Part shown: positions 39,531 through 56,093 of the stretch, in pieces
How positions within the stretch are numbered: position 1 is the stretch's first letter
How the letters are laid out: the number at the start of each line of letters is the position of its first letter
From: Trifolium pratense
Lineage: Eukaryota > Streptophyta > Magnoliopsida > Fabales > Fabaceae
Length of the DNA stretch: 64,000 nt
Direction: 5' to 3'
Assembly: GCF_020283565.1 (NCBI RefSeq)
Contig: NC_060060.1
Location: 6,200,001 to 6,264,000, forward strand
The notes under the pieces: generated by a model
Seen by the model: only the letters and a program-made list of their open reading frames with translations
Told to the model about the DNA's origin: nothing
Databases searched by the model: none
Translations under genes and position numbers: made by a program

Positions 39531-40960
39531 ACCATTAAGAAACACTAGCATATCAATACACATTCAATTTCATAATAACATCAACTTCAAATCCACCATC
39601 ACCCAAATCAAACACTCTTCCACATATCTAACCTAAAAAGTCGTACTTTATACTATGCAGAGATTTTACTTAAAACCATGATGAAGCTAAATATGATAAT
39701 GCATCATCTAAAGATGCCCAAGAATACATTTTGTTACCAAATTGGATTTCTCGATAATTTTCATTTATATTGGAAATGTTTTCCTAATTATAATCTAGTT
39801 AATCATTTGTAGCCTTAATTGCACTGGTGGAACTCTTGATCCAAGAAAGGTTAAGGGGGGTAAACATTGGTTTGTCTTCAAAGTCAAGATGATTGTCACT
39901 TTCTTTGTAGAGCTCAACTTTTATAATTTGACCCTAAATCGTCGTACTTTATACTATGCAAATGCAATAGAACTTTTTTTTTTCTTTCTGGGCAATATAA
40001 AAAAAAGGATTTTTTTTTGGTACATAAAGAGCGCAAAGCCCTGCAATAGCACTTTTTAAAATTATATCTATTAGTATAATTAAATTAAGTAAATTATATC
40101 TTTTTTAAATTATATCACATTTATAAACTTTCAAAATACCGTTATTGACTTTCAAAAAATCGTTACCAAATTAATTATAAACTAAGTAATCAATTTTTTC
40201 CGTTGAAAAATTTAATTGTAGTATTGCGTATTCAAGGCACCGCCATGTAAAGTGAGAGAAGGCGTGATTTTTTTTTTTTTTTTTTATAAATGAAGACGTG
40301 AATGTTGAATACTGACATCGGAGGAAACATATAATTAGACTTAATTTCTTTGCAAACGTGAAAATAAATAGATTTGACAGGACAAACGACTTTTAGACCT
40401 CATGTCATATATTCAAACACCATAAACACACATTTTACGCTCTTGAACGCACAAGGCACAACTAACCAAACACTTTTCACAAAATTTTTTTTTTTTCACA
40501 AAACTTATAGTATTGGAACATGAATCATCTCTAATACATTATTATTTACTAAAGAAGACTATCTAATTTACATCTTATTCTTTCAATTGATATTAACCAC
40601 ACATAAGAATACTAAATTAATAGATATAGTTTAACATAAAAAAATTTACAATAGAAAGGTCTTTTCTAATAGTTAGGTCATGACTCAAAATGATGACCAA
40701 CTCCAAAGAACAAAAAAGATCTTTCTAAACCCTTAAAACTATACACTAGTGGACCTTATACCTTAGCATTTTCATGGCAAAAAATACTTATTTTGGGAGA
40801 ACTAATTGAGCTTTAAGACAAATAAATTAACCATGGTCCAATTTCAAAAGTAGTAAAAAGTAAAAACCAACCATAGTATAAGAATATAATAACAATAATA
40901 AAAATAAATAAAGAAAATATCTCAATTTTTCTTATTACTATAAATAAATAACATTCATTC
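39531..40960. other. Intergenic DNA upstream of the helicase gene
   Basis: AT-rich with several T runs (39969, 40269, 40489). No gene is recognised. The helicase promoter should lie in its right part. Confidence 0.45.
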
Positions 40961-42081
40961 ATTTCCAACTTCTTCTTGTTGCTCCTCTCTTTTCTCTCTC
41001 TCTCTTCCACCCACCCATTTTCTAGAGAGAGAAACAAACTTAACTTATAGAGAGAGAAACAGAAGCTCCGAAACCGCGTTATTCACTTCTACTTCTCGCT
41101 CTTCAACCGGTATACAACGAGATTCGATCTCGATTTTGCTTTTGCTTTTTCGTTAATTGATTCGTGTGCTTGTTTTGTTGATTTCGTGCATTGGTTGATT
41201 TTGCTGTTTCGAAATCAACTATTAGGGTTTCGTATGGTTTGATTCTTAGGGCTTTGATTTTCGAATTAGGTTTGTGTTGCATGTGTTGATTATTATTACT
41301 TGTGTGCTAGATTTAGGTTTTCTGAATGCGATTTTTTGTATGCTTGGAAATGGCTTTTGTTGTTGTTGTTGATGTAGTTGAAGTTATGACGTTATGTGTA
41401 TACGTTTGAACTTGTTCTTTGCTCAGATTTGCGAGTAATTTTTTTTTTTTTTTAACTTTTTAGGTTAGATATGTGGAAGAGTGTTTGATTTAGGGTATGA
41501 AATTGAATGTGTTAAGTTGAGGATGTAGATTTTGATACACGTAGGTAATTTGGAAATTGAATGTGTTATATAGTATTGATATGCTAGTGTTTCTTAATGG
41601 TGGAAATATGAAACTGTGAATTATTAGTTCATTATTAGGTTTTGATTTTGATTTTTAGTTGTTTTAGGTGGTGGTGTTAGGGTTTTATTGTTGCTGTTAT
41701 TATTAGATTTTAACTGTGAATCATTTTTAATTGCTCTTTTCAAAAAATAATTTTTAATTGCTTTTTAATTTTTAACTGTGAATAATAATAATAACTTATA
41801 ATTAATTTTTTATGTAGCTGTTTTGTGGTGGTGTTACTGTTAGGGTTGTATTGTTGGTGTTATTATTAAATGATGATGATTAACTTTAATGCGTTAACTT
41901 TAGGATGTAGATTTTGATAAGCGTGGGTGTTTTGGTATGCCAGTGTTTCTTCGTGGTGAATTTGTGAATCATCAGTTCATGATTGCTAGGATTTTAATTA
42001 TTTTTGAAGTGGGTTATTACTGATTTGTTATATTGTTATTTTGTGGTGTTTAGGATTGTGTTTTTGGTTCCCTTGTTTGCT
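40961..42081 (+). promoter_or_regulatory. 5' leader and leader intron of the helicase gene
   Basis: CT/GA-rich leader at about 40970-41109, donor CCG|GTATAC at 41110, and an acceptor GTGTTTAG ending at 42053, 28 bases before the chosen ATG. The long T-rich, AT-rich stretch between them looks like an intron, common in the leaders of such genes. Confidence 0.55.
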
Positions 42082-45909
<3,828 letters not shown>

Positions 45910-47272
45910 AATTTTGGGTATTCCTACTTTGACCGTATATGTTAAGGTAATTTTGGTCCACTTTCAGTTGTTGAAGTGTATTGCTACATGGACACATGCA
46001 ATATAGGATCTGGAAGTGGAATTAATGGCAAATGTATATTTTGAGAGGCTGAGTAAAAGCCTGATGGGTGAAGAACCTAGTAACAAATATGTTAATGGTT
46101 TAATTGGTTTTATGATATTTTGGTAAAAGTTTAGTTTATATCCAGGTTCATTAGTCTACTTAGCCAAGCTAGAAATTATTTAAGCCACTATGGAATGTTG
46201 CACCCATCGGTTACTAATCGAGCTGCAGCATAGTTTTTGGTTTAAAAAGTGGCGAACAAAAGCAATGCTTTGTTATTTTGATTTACAACATATCAATGTT
46301 GTGTTTGTAATATGCTTGAACTGTGTTTGGACATTTTTATTACAGAAATCCTTCATTATATTGACTGGATGGAGAAACTTGAATGAATCTTCTCCATTTG
46401 TAGTACTGTTTTCGTTATTTTTCTTCCCTAAGTAGTTTAGTGGCTATACTTATACACTTGGGTGTGAAGAGGTGGTGACTCCTAGGTTGTATTTGCTCTT
46501 GTTATTGTGGATCAATGTCTCACCACTCATTAAACAAAATTTAATAACAAGTCTTTTTTACTAGTTGATGAATCATTCCTTAGCAAGATCAAATTGACTC
46601 GCTCTATCTTACACTCACATACCCAATTAATTTGTTAAATATTTATGTTCCACCTCTCTGACATGATCTTGTATATGTATATTTGTGTTAGTTAAAGTGT
46701 GTTAGCAATACAATTTTTAACATAGATTAGATTAAAATTAAAATAAATTATGCTAAGTAAAATAAAAGATATAAACATTCAATTCATTCATTGGTCTCAA
46801 ATGTGTGAGAACACTACAAATATATAAATATATAAGATGCTTTCTCTCCTGACCCTCCGTGATTATTTTATATCCCCAATATTTCAATTTTGTTTTTACC
46901 TAAAAATTCGGTTCGCAGAAACTGTATTTTTTTGAGTGCAAATTCGGAGTAAATTTTGGTTTTTAGAAATCGAAATTTGTTTTTAAGGCAAAAAAATATT
47001 TTTGTTTTTACAAATCGAAGTTTTTTCAAGGGTAAAATTGGAAATTTAAGGGTATAAAAGAAACACGGGTCGGGAGAGAAAACACCAATATATAATAAAC
47101 TATAGGCATAGAGCCCATTTAACAACCCAAATAAAAGACCAGTAATAATATAATTAACTACTACCTAATTATTTAATTAATTCCTACTTTATCTATTGTT
47201 GAATAAAGTACATATATATATATATATATATATATTGTTGAATAATAATAAAGAAAAGGGCAGAACATAACA
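45910..47272. other. Helicase 3'UTR and intergenic DNA
   Basis: 3'UTR of the helicase, then AT-rich DNA with a TA run at about 47212-47235. A minus-strand open frame at 46868-47125 is low-complexity. Confidence 0.5.
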
Positions 47273-47280
47273 ATCCCCAG

Positions 47281-48026
47281 CAGGGGCGGATCCAGCGTAT
47301 GGTGAGGGTGTGCACCTGCACACCCTGAAATTTGAAAATTTCCACCGATACCCCTATGTTTTCTAATTTTGACCACCCTGAATTTATTTTTTTGCACCCT
47401 GGACCCATGACACCTAAAGTCTGAAGACCACGCTCATAATACACTTTCACACTTCTCTCTAAAATTGTTTTCTCTCGTCTCTCTCAACCGCATCCCTCAA
47501 TCAACGACCACTAAATATCAACCAGCCCTCATGATTCGACCTTTGTGTTTAAGAATTAATTATATGTTTTGTTCACTTCATCTAAAATAATCACTTCATA
47601 TTATTGAACATCTTTCTTTCTTTTTATGTTTTGTTCTTTGTTACTGTTACTTTTATCCGAGTTCCTTATTCGTTTGAGTTCTTATTTTCTATTGTTTATC
47701 CATTGTTTATCCGAGTTCCGTCATGACGATTGTGAAAACTAGATTACGCAAATCGAATGGGGGACAAATGGATGAATGATTGTCTGGTGACTTATATTGA
47801 AAGCGATGTGTTGGAGCAAATTGATGATGAGCCGATTATTCAACGATTTCAGAACATGGATTCGCGTAAAGGACACTTATAAAGAATGTATGTAGTTGTT
47901 TTTGATACATTATAAATTGAGTACAATGTAATTTTTTGAGTATATGACTTTTATATATATGATTATACTTATTTGGCAAAAAATATATTTTGCACCCACT
48001 GATCCAGGGTCCTGGATCCGCCACTG
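47281..48026 (+). mobile_element. hAT deletion derivative with transposase remnant
   Basis: The 746-bp element has terminal inverted repeats CAGGGGCGGATCCAG at the left and CTGGATCCGCCACTG at the right (14 of 15 match when inverted) and a perfect 8-bp target duplication ATCCCCAG at 47273-47280 and 48027-48034. TIRs starting CA[G]NG with 8-bp duplications define hAT. At 47754-47882 a frame of 42 codons reads RMGDKWMNDCLVTYI...IIQRFQNMDSRKG and stops, which I recognise as the C-terminal end of plant TTF-finger/hAT-dimerisation transposase proteins. The rest of the transposase is deleted, so the element cannot move by itself. Confidence 0.88.
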
Positions 48027-48284
48027 ATCCCCAGCATCAAGCAACGCAAATCTGCAACCATGAGAAATGCAACCATGAGTTTCTGACATTAAGATCAAGC
48101 AACACAAATCTGCAAATTATATATTTTGTTTAATCTAAAGGCTTAAAATAATCCCTTAAACTAATTAATGTGTTGAAATATTGTGTGATTTTTTTTTCCT
48201 CAAATAGTAGTATTTTGCAAGTGTAACAGTTTTTCAACATCAGAGAAGGGAGAAAGAAGAATTTGAAATCAAGATCTTACTTAT

Positions 48285-48374
48285 AAGCCACTATGTTTAA
48301 TCCAGTGGTGAAGGGTTTGAGTAGTACGCTTTAGGTCCGGGTTCGATCCCCAGCTCATTGTAAACCAAAAAAAT
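48285..48374 (+). mobile_element. 90-bp tRNA-like SINE with perfect target duplication
   Basis: Flanked by the perfect 16-bp direct repeat TCAAGATCTTACTTAT (48269-48284 and 48375-48390). The insert has A-box-like TTTAATCCAGTGGTGAAGG, B box GGGTTCGATCCCC about 33 bp later, and a terminal A run. It is little more than a tRNA-sized head plus tail. Confidence 0.85.
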
Positions 48375-48390
48375 TCAAGATCTTACTTAT

Positions 48391-49237
48391 GTATTTTCTT
48401 TTTTGAATGGTAGAAAACAGTTTTGCAAGTGAATCCTCAGAAATTTTTAGTATAACATCATTGTATATTGTATATCATTAGGTTCCGACCCTTTTGCTTG
48501 GAACACCGGTAACAATTTATAAGAAAGCCATGAACAACTTATAAGATTTATACCAAATGTGAGACAAATAACGGAGAAACAAATGAAGAAGAGAAATTAA
48601 CGTAGAAGAACTAACGTGTTAGATAATAATTATAACTAAATTTTAAAATAAATTTAAAACTTTTACAGAAATAGTGATCCGGCCGCCGGCCACCTGCATC
48701 ATCTTCTTAATAAATCTCCATGTTGTGGGTTCGAAATTGGCCTACAACCAATTTTTTTTTGTATCTGGTGCTATTTTAACACCAAAAATTCAAGTTTTAA
48801 ACATAGAATCATAAAAAAACTATAAGAAAAAAACTACGGTAATAAATTTTTAAATAAGAAATAGATCTTAAAAATTCAAAACATTAGATACTCTATATGT
48901 TATTTTTTTAACCACAACCATTAGATTATAATTATATATGGTTACAAAAAAATAATAATAATAATAATAAGATTACATATTCTATATTTTTTTTCTTCCA
49001 ACAATTAGATTTTTTTATTTATTTATTTTTTTGTAGCAATTATAAACCCTATTATCATCACTTGAATTAGAACAAACTATAGAATCGTGAACAACACTGA
49101 TCCTTCCATCTACTTCACAATACAAGCGTTACAACAAAAACCCTTTGATTGATTATTGCATCGGTTTCAAACTAAAGGTGTTATAATAATAATACATATA
49201 TATATACGAATAACAAAAACTATAGTACATAGAAACA
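48391..49237. other. Intergenic DNA and leader of the next gene
   Basis: AT-rich, with an (AAT)n run near 48950-48970. The leader of the 49238 gene probably starts near 49080. No TATA box was pinned down. Confidence 0.45.
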
Positions 49238-52200
49238 ATGGCGGGAATAGCTATACTTGTAGATCTATGGAGGAAAAATCATAACTCTGCATCACATGCT
49301 TTTCAATGTTCTCCATCCTTTTCAGCTTCCTCTGCTGTTGCTGCAGCTGCTTCTTTTGCTGCAGGCTCCACTTTTGCTTCAAGGGCTTTCTTTGGGTATG
49401 TTTATATATCTTTTATACTTTTTGTTTTCATGTAAAGATTGAATTTTTATATTGTTTTTGAGATGGGTTTTGGTTTTTCTTTTAAGGGTGATGAAAAAAA
49501 AAAGTTTTTTTTAGTTTAGTTGATTCGGGGGAATTGGATATGGATATGTGAGTTACTATTCAATTATTCATTAAGATTTGAGTTTTTCTTGTGATAATGG
49601 GTTGTTGTAAACTATGAAGCACGGACACCGGACACGACACAAACACCGATAATAATTTGAGAAAATGATGTAATTCAATGTAATCAATAATCATAAGTGT
49701 TTGACACCGACGCGTGTTGAACACGCCTAATCCGATGAGTGTCTGTGCTTCGTAGGTTGTAAATTTCTAGTGTGCAATGTTATCATTAGCGGGTTGTGCA
49801 AAGAAGTTGTTTGTTGAAATTCTGCCATAGTAATTAGTACTGTTATAGCTGCTATTTGACAGTAGTTAGTAAATGAGTAGTGTATAGGAGAACAATGGCG
49901 ATTTGTTCAAATTCCAATGCGCTATAGCACTGCTAGAGAAGCTCTCTGCTTCTTTTATATTGATGCAGGGTATCGTTAGTTAGGAGGTCTTGGAGTGCAA
50001 AGTTAAAGGCACCATATCAGGTGTTAGTGGTTCTCACGGTGTCTTTTGGTCAAAATCATGTCTGGAAGATATTCGGGTGCTGAATAGTGGTCATGCAACC
50101 AATTGTTTTGCATCAGTTTTCAATGCTAATCTGGCAGGCGTGTGGTGCCTTTAGCTAGTCTAGGTGTGTTGCTTTATAATATTTTGGTTAATTCTTTTAT
50201 TAGTACATGGAGGGCTAGCTTGGGGCCTGGTGTGTGGTGCCTATAGCTTGTGTGCTCCCTGCTAGCATCTTGTTGGGAGTAGGGTAGCTTTCAGTCTCTG
50301 AATTATTGTGTAGCCTGTATCCATTTACTCCCTCAAAGTATGCCTCGTGCTTTGAGTTTTCTGCTCTTAATAATAACTTTTTTAAAAAAAAACCTATTTG
50401 ATAATACTGCTAGCGGGTTGTGTGATTATCAGGGTGTGGTTAGATTTAGTATAGTTTTGAAATAGCTGAAAATACCAAGGTTTGAAGAATGATGTTATAA
50501 TATCTGATTGCATCGCAAGGAGTATGAGAAGTTTATTTGTAGTTCCGTATGATTGCATGTTAGGTAAGGGTGAGAAGGTATTGAATTGAAATAGAAATTA
50601 TAGCTTTGAGTTATAGATTGTGCTCATGAGAGTAGTAGTGTTTTGGCTTCATGTTTTGATTCACGGCGAGTTTGGCAAAATCACGGTTGCATTGTTATTT
50701 TGTTGAGGCTCCAAGTTAGTGTTTAGAAACTGAGATTTATGTGGTGGAAACGTGTGGTATCTTTGAAGTGACTAGTTGACGCACGTTAGAGGTCAATCGG
50801 CGTGGTTCCAAATACACGCTAAAGTGTAGCTTTTGCCTAATCCGATGAGTGTCTATGCTTCGTAGGTTGTAAATTGTTAGTGGGCATTGTCATCATTTGC
50901 GAGTTGCGCAAAGGAGCTGTTTTCTAAAATTCTGCCATAGTAATTAGTACTGTTATAGCTGCTATTTGACAGTAGTTAGTAAATGAGTAGTGTACAGGAG
51001 AACAATGGCAATTTGTTCAAATTCCACTGCGCTATAACACGAGCACTGCTAGAGAAGCTGTTTGCTACTTTTATATTGATGCAAGGTGTCGTTAGTTAGG
51101 AGGTCTTGGATTAAAGTCACTATATCAGGTGTTAGTGGTTCTCACGGTGTCTTTTGGTTAAATTGTGTCTGGAAGATATTCAGGTGCTGAATAGTGGTCT
51201 TGCAACCAATTGTTTTGCATCAGTTTTGAGTCTAATCTGGTGGGTGTGTGGTTCCTTTAGCTAGTCTAGCTGTGGCGCTTTATAATATTTCGGTTAATTC
51301 TTTTATTATTACATGGAGGGGCTAGCTTGAGTCATTTCTCATACTGTATCCATTTGTTCCCTCAAAGTATGCATTGTGCTTTGAGGTTTGTGCTCATATT
51401 AATAAATTCTTCCTTTAAAATAAAAAAACTATCTTACAATACTGCTAGTGGGATATGTGATTATCAGGGTGGGAAGGTATCGAATTATAGCTTTGAGATA
51501 TAGATTATGGTCATGGGAGTAGTAGGGTTTTGGCTTCATGTTTGGATTCATGGCGAGTTAGGCAAAATCACGGTTGCATTGTTATTTTGTTGAAGATCCA
51601 AGTTAGTGTTTAGAAACTGAGATTTCTGTGGTGGAAACGTGTGGTATCTTTGAAGTGATTAGTGGACAGGTCGATCGTTGTGGTTCCCAATACACGCTAA
51701 AGTGTAGCTTTTGCCAAAATCACGGTCGCTAGTATCAATCGAGCTAATTTTATGATGACTCGTAATTGAGCAAAGAGGAGAACGAAAAGAAATAAATAAT
51801 AATAAAAAAATCTTCTATGTAAGATATGCATGCAAGACAAAAAGTAAAATTTGATCCATCTAGGAATCTCTAAATGAATTCTGATGGCATACTGTGATTT
51901 TGCCAAACTTACTGTCAATCCAAACATACACTTAGTATTACTGAATAAGCATTTGAAAGATTTAACATATTATGGCTTAACAACTAGTACTTTTGGAGAT
52001 ACTAGGTTTCTAACATTGGTATTTTCAAACTTCACTAACCTAGACTCCCCCCTTTGCTTGGTTTACATACTTACACGAATGAGCGTTGTGCTTCTAATAC
52101 ATGAATACTTACACGAATGATTGTTGTGCTTCTAATGCATGAATCTCACCATGTTGCATTGAGATTTATTTTCAGATTGGATAAACAACTTTAATGGACA

Positions 52201-55089
52201 AGATTGTGTAATATGTGCATGATTTGCAAGTAAAAAACAGTTGAATAGACCACGATTCTTTGTGTATATAGGAGAAAATAGAGAATTGGGTTATTCTATT
52301 TGTGGATTTTTTGGTGAAGAAAATGATCTGAATTATAGCATGACATTCATGGCACCAATTTTACTAAATTTTAACTTCTCTAGAGCTTTTAAACCTTCAA
52401 GTGGTTTAAGGTTAAATTATGTATTCCTGAAACATCGGAGGAATAAGATAGGGTACTAAAGTCATTGCACTAAAGTATAATTTATCGTTGTATTTTGGAG
52501 ATATATGCCCTATTTTGGTTTAACCTCGCACATACGCATACATTTAGCAATCATGCCTCTTTAATTTCAGGTCACCAGTTGCATATTCTGATGCTGGCGC
52601 AGCATTATCTGAAGATTTTATTTCTAATATACAAAGTGCTTCTCAAAGGATTTACAATTTTGATGCTGAAAAAGTTAGTACAAAAACGTACAATGTCCAA
52701 CCTAAACCTCTATTGTCTGCTTTCGAATGGAGGACACTTGCAATGACTTCTGTAAGGTCATTCTTAATGCATTATTTGCCTCTTTTGGAGCCGCGTGCTG
52801 ATATGGAAGACGTTGACGACTTTCTGGAGGACGAACCTCCAGAACACCATGTTGATCTTGTTGTTCCCTTCAATAAGTCAGTGAAGCAAATCGCACGCGA
52901 GGTGAGACTTTTTCTTCTTATTATTGCTTTAAGCTTTTGTAAGGCTTATCTTTTGCATTATTCACAATTTATGAAATTGCTCGGTGTGATTTGTGGGTTT
53001 AATATCAGTAACAATAGTTTCGAGCTGCTACATGTAGCTTGTATCGTGCAAAACCTCTTTTCAAAGTATATCTTTGTAGATTGTATATAATTTAAGTATT
53101 ACATGTAGCCTGTATCGTGCATAGCTCTTTTTAATCATAGTTGTTTCCATTTCCTTGAAACTTATTTGACAGGATTGTTTTCTTCTTTTCATGTCTTAGA
53201 CAATGGTGTAATAATAAAGTTAAGGTCGATAGTGACCCAGAAACTTTTGAGAAGGTTTGAGGCACAAGTAATGACCTTCGAGACCCAAATTTTCTTTGTG
53301 TTCTCCCCTTTCTTTTCTGGCAGCACATGACCCATTTTCTCCTCTATTCCAACGCCTTTTGTCTAAATCTTCCCTTAGTTACCAAGATGATCTTCATGAC
53401 TCTGTTCGTTCCTTGTCATAAGCCCATAAATTTTGCTTCTTTCTCCACTTTTCTTCCTTCTTCTGTGCTTTATTTTTCATCTTTACGTCTGCCTCTTGAT
53501 TCTCCTTCTCGCTTCAAGATTCATAATTTTGGCTAGAACTGCTCGAACAAATCCTAAGCCTAAGAATTTATGTAATCATCTGTGTAAAGTATTCCCTCCA
53601 TCTTTAATTATAAGACTATTTTCCACTTCTTTGTCCCTTAATATAAAACCCTTTTCAATTTTCAACACGCATTAATGATTTCTTTGCAAAAAACCCCTAT
53701 TTAAAGTACCATTGGAAAAGGTAAATTATGTCTTGCTCTCTTATGATATTAATAATTGTAGGGATAAATATGTAATAGTAACACAACTTTTTGACAAATT
53801 TATTACTACAATTACTTTTCTTAATATCTGTGAGTTTTGTTGGAGGGTCTTATAACAAGGGACGGAGGGAGTAATTTTGAATTACAATAGCATGTATAGT
53901 GCTTCACTGTAATAGTTCAATGTCCAAACCACATTTCTCTACAATGAATCAGTGCATCATTTAGCTTCAATTAATCCGTATTCATAATATGTTTGTGACT
54001 GTATTTTAAACTTGGTGAGTTAAATATGACTTGGATGTTGACAGACAAGTGTTGTGACCACCAGAAGGATTTTGGAAAGAATTGCTGTCCATTATGTTTC
54101 ACAGCGAATGGCATGCAAACTTCTTAAAGGTACGGTTTCCGAATCTGTTAACAATGTCATCTATATTTTAAAGATTAGACGCCCTTACATTTGCATACAC
54201 TTAAAGCATGTTAATATTTTATGGGAGGGGGTGATTTTTTTATTTATTTATTTTTGGTTTTGTGCTACGTAGCACCAGCACTTAAGATCGACACCGTGTG
54301 TGTTGGCCATATGTTAGTGTTTTACATCATCACGACACTGATACATGTGGTTACACTAAACCACTTTTATTTTCCTAAACTATTATCGGTGTCTGATGTT
54401 TGTGTATGTATTTCATAGATTTTGTGTGGTACCAGAGATTATACAAGCACTCATTGTTTTCAATTTTTTTTTGAACAGATGTTCCTCGATCAGCTACTCG
54501 CAAGGCCTTAAGGAAATTGCCTGTTCATGTTTACTTCTTCTCTGTGAGCAGAACAACATTCAGAGGTCAAAGATTTCCATGAATCATCTCTGCATTTTTT
54601 AGATTAACTAAGCATTTAACATGTGCCAACTATTTGTTCATTATGTACAGGACACATGCTAGGAGTTGCAGCATCATGGGTTGTCCAAGTAAGCATTGAA
54701 GTGTATCGATTCTTTAGATCCGTTTTCAAGTCCAATGATAAAGATAAGGAAGTTGATACACCCGAGCAAGTTCGACTTCTTGGACAGAAGATTGCACTTA
54801 CATCAATAAGGTGCAGTTCATCTTTAGTTTTTGCCTCCATAGGCGCAGGGATCGGTGCTACCCTTATTCGTCCGTCACTTGGCCAATGGATTGGTAAGAT
54901 TTCTAAACAACACATGCCCAAAATTATTGCTTCAATCATTGTGCTTGAATTATATTAGGTTGATTCTTATTCATTCCTCTTCCTAAAGCAAAACCTTTTT
55001 TTTTCCCTTCAGGATGTGCTGCTGGTGATTTGGCTGGTCCAATCATTGTAGCATTTTGCGTCGACAAAGCATTTCAAGTGACACTTTAG
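49238..55089 (+). CDS. Plant membrane protein of unknown function (complete, 6 exons)
   Basis: Exons: 49238-49395, 52571-52901, 54045-54129, 54479-54565, 54651-54893 and 55013-55089; GT-AG, phases close, 326 aa. The family was not recognised. The first 53 residues are rich in Ala and Ser (SASSAVAAAASFAAGS), possibly an organelle-targeting or hydrophobic leader. An acidic patch DMEDVDDFLEDEPPEHH precedes a helical, basic stretch (KQIARETSVVTTRRILERIAVHY). The C-terminal third has three hydrophobic or small-residue segments: LGVAASWVVQVSIEV, SSLVFASIGAGIGATLI and AAGDLAGPIIVAFCV, suggesting membrane hairpins. Codon use, clean splicing and a single stop support a real gene. The first intron (3.2 kb) is full of duplicated sequence; intron 2 holds a Stowaway MITE. 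Confidence 0.85.
49611..49757. repeat. MITE-like element, 'CTATGAAGCACGGACAC' family
   Basis: Left end CTATGAAGCACGGACAC and right end GTGTCTGTGCTTCGTAG are near-perfect inverted repeats about 147 bp apart, with CACCGACGCGTGTTG inside. The right end is also the start of every copy of the 1-kb repeat. Confidence 0.65.
49722..50837 (+). repeat. 1-kb repeat, copy A (intron 1)
   Basis: Begins TAATCCGATGAGTGTCTGTG, runs through CTGCTATTTGACAGTAG and GGTGTTAGTGGTTCTC, and ends near CACGCTAAAGTGTAGC. Copies follow at 50838 and 56328. Around 50340-50395 an AATAATAAC and A run resemble the 3' end of a retroposed transcript. Confidence 0.85.
50838..51715 (+). repeat. 1-kb repeat, copy B (intron 1)
   Basis: Directly abuts copy A in the same orientation, with a shorter internal part. 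Its right flank (about 51885-51990, GGCATACTGTGATTTTGCC onward) also recurs behind copy D at 57360-57465. Confidence 0.85.
53592..53871. mobile_element. Stowaway-type MITE (Tc1/mariner) in intron 2
   Basis: A 280-bp unit with inverted ends TTCCCTCCATC...ATAAGAC and GTCTTATAA...GACGGAGGGAG, bounded by TA at 53590-53591 and 53872-53873. CTCCCTCCGT termini and TA target duplications define Stowaway. Confidence 0.88.
54266..54420. repeat. MITE-like element in intron 3, 'CTACGTAGCAC' family
   Basis: Left CTACGTAGCACCAGCAC and right GGTGTCTGATGTTTGTG...CATAG are diverged inverted ends, about 155 bp apart. Same family as 49611-49757. Confidence 0.5.
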
Positions 55090-55564
55090 TAGCAGATATT
55101 TTTCTGACTAATTCTTTACAAACCTCAAAATGAATGGTGTATCTTCAAAGTTTTGCTGTTTTTATGTCATATGTTTAAGAGCTACTAATTAAAATTTGCT
55201 TTACCTCTTTTGAGCTGAAAAAATTGTAACATTCTTCTCTTATGATGTTAGTTACTTTGTTACTGTTTCAATAAATACTCCTAATGATTTAGTGTCTAAG
55301 CTGTTATTGTGTTGATTTTCATAATTTCTTGGTAGTTTATTACATTGTTGTTTATTCCTTCTAGTTCTTTCTTCCTTTTTCTCCAAACAAGCTAAACTCA
55401 CTGGTTTTTTCAAGATTATGACTTACTCCCTCCAGAATGAATTGGTCATTTTTCAAGATTATGACTTGTTCCTTCCAATATGAAATACAGGCAAAATTAT
55501 TTCATAGAACACCATGTTTTTTCTTTGTAAAAAATATGAAAAGAAAAATTAATTTAAATTTAAG

Positions 55565-56093
55565 TCATGATATTTCACTATTGTATTGTCATGATATTTT
55601 TCAACATACTTGCCTATCTACATGACAAAAAAATAATTAAATTTAAGTCCAAAACTCTTAAATTATTTTTTATCATCGAGTATCTCCCAACCAAAAGTCA
55701 GAAATCTATTTAGAAGTTGAATCTCTCAACAACCAACAAGTGTTCTTTCGGCCAAAAATCGAATTTCTAACCACATGCTTAGAAAACTAAGTTATCAATC
55801 AACTATTTAACGCATTGTTAGTACCCTTTTACATAATTAGTGCAAAGTAATCAAACAATTCAAATTCAGCCTCATTCCAAACAAATTAATAAGTAGCCAA
55901 TAACATCAAATACATCAAAAATAAAATAAAATTGAGACTTTGCATGGAGAATCATATAGAAATCCTATACAAGAAAAACCAAATTTAAAATGGCATTCCT
56001 TGGTAACTTTTGATATCTTATAACTCTAGCAGCATTCTAAGTAACTAGTTACCAACATTTGATCATGCAGTAACCTCAAAAAGGACATACTCT
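55565..56093 (+). repeat. About 500-bp direct repeat, copy 1
   Basis: Matches 59325-59806 along its length with many small differences, for example GAGACTTTGCATGGAGAATC and CTAGCAGCATTCTAAGTAACTA. Copy 2 lies just 3' of the PEP translocator gene, so copy 1 may be a displaced duplicate of that gene's 3' flank. Confidence 0.85.

Noticed and set aside
42004..42081. Upstream in-frame ATG of the helicase
   Set aside because: Lies before a good acceptor (42053) in a probable leader intron and encodes a hydrophobic stretch unknown in this family; ATG at 42082 gives the expected MAA start.
48285..48374. A functional tRNA gene
   Set aside because: A and B boxes are present but the arms do not form a proper cloverleaf, and an A run plus target duplication point to a retroposed SINE.
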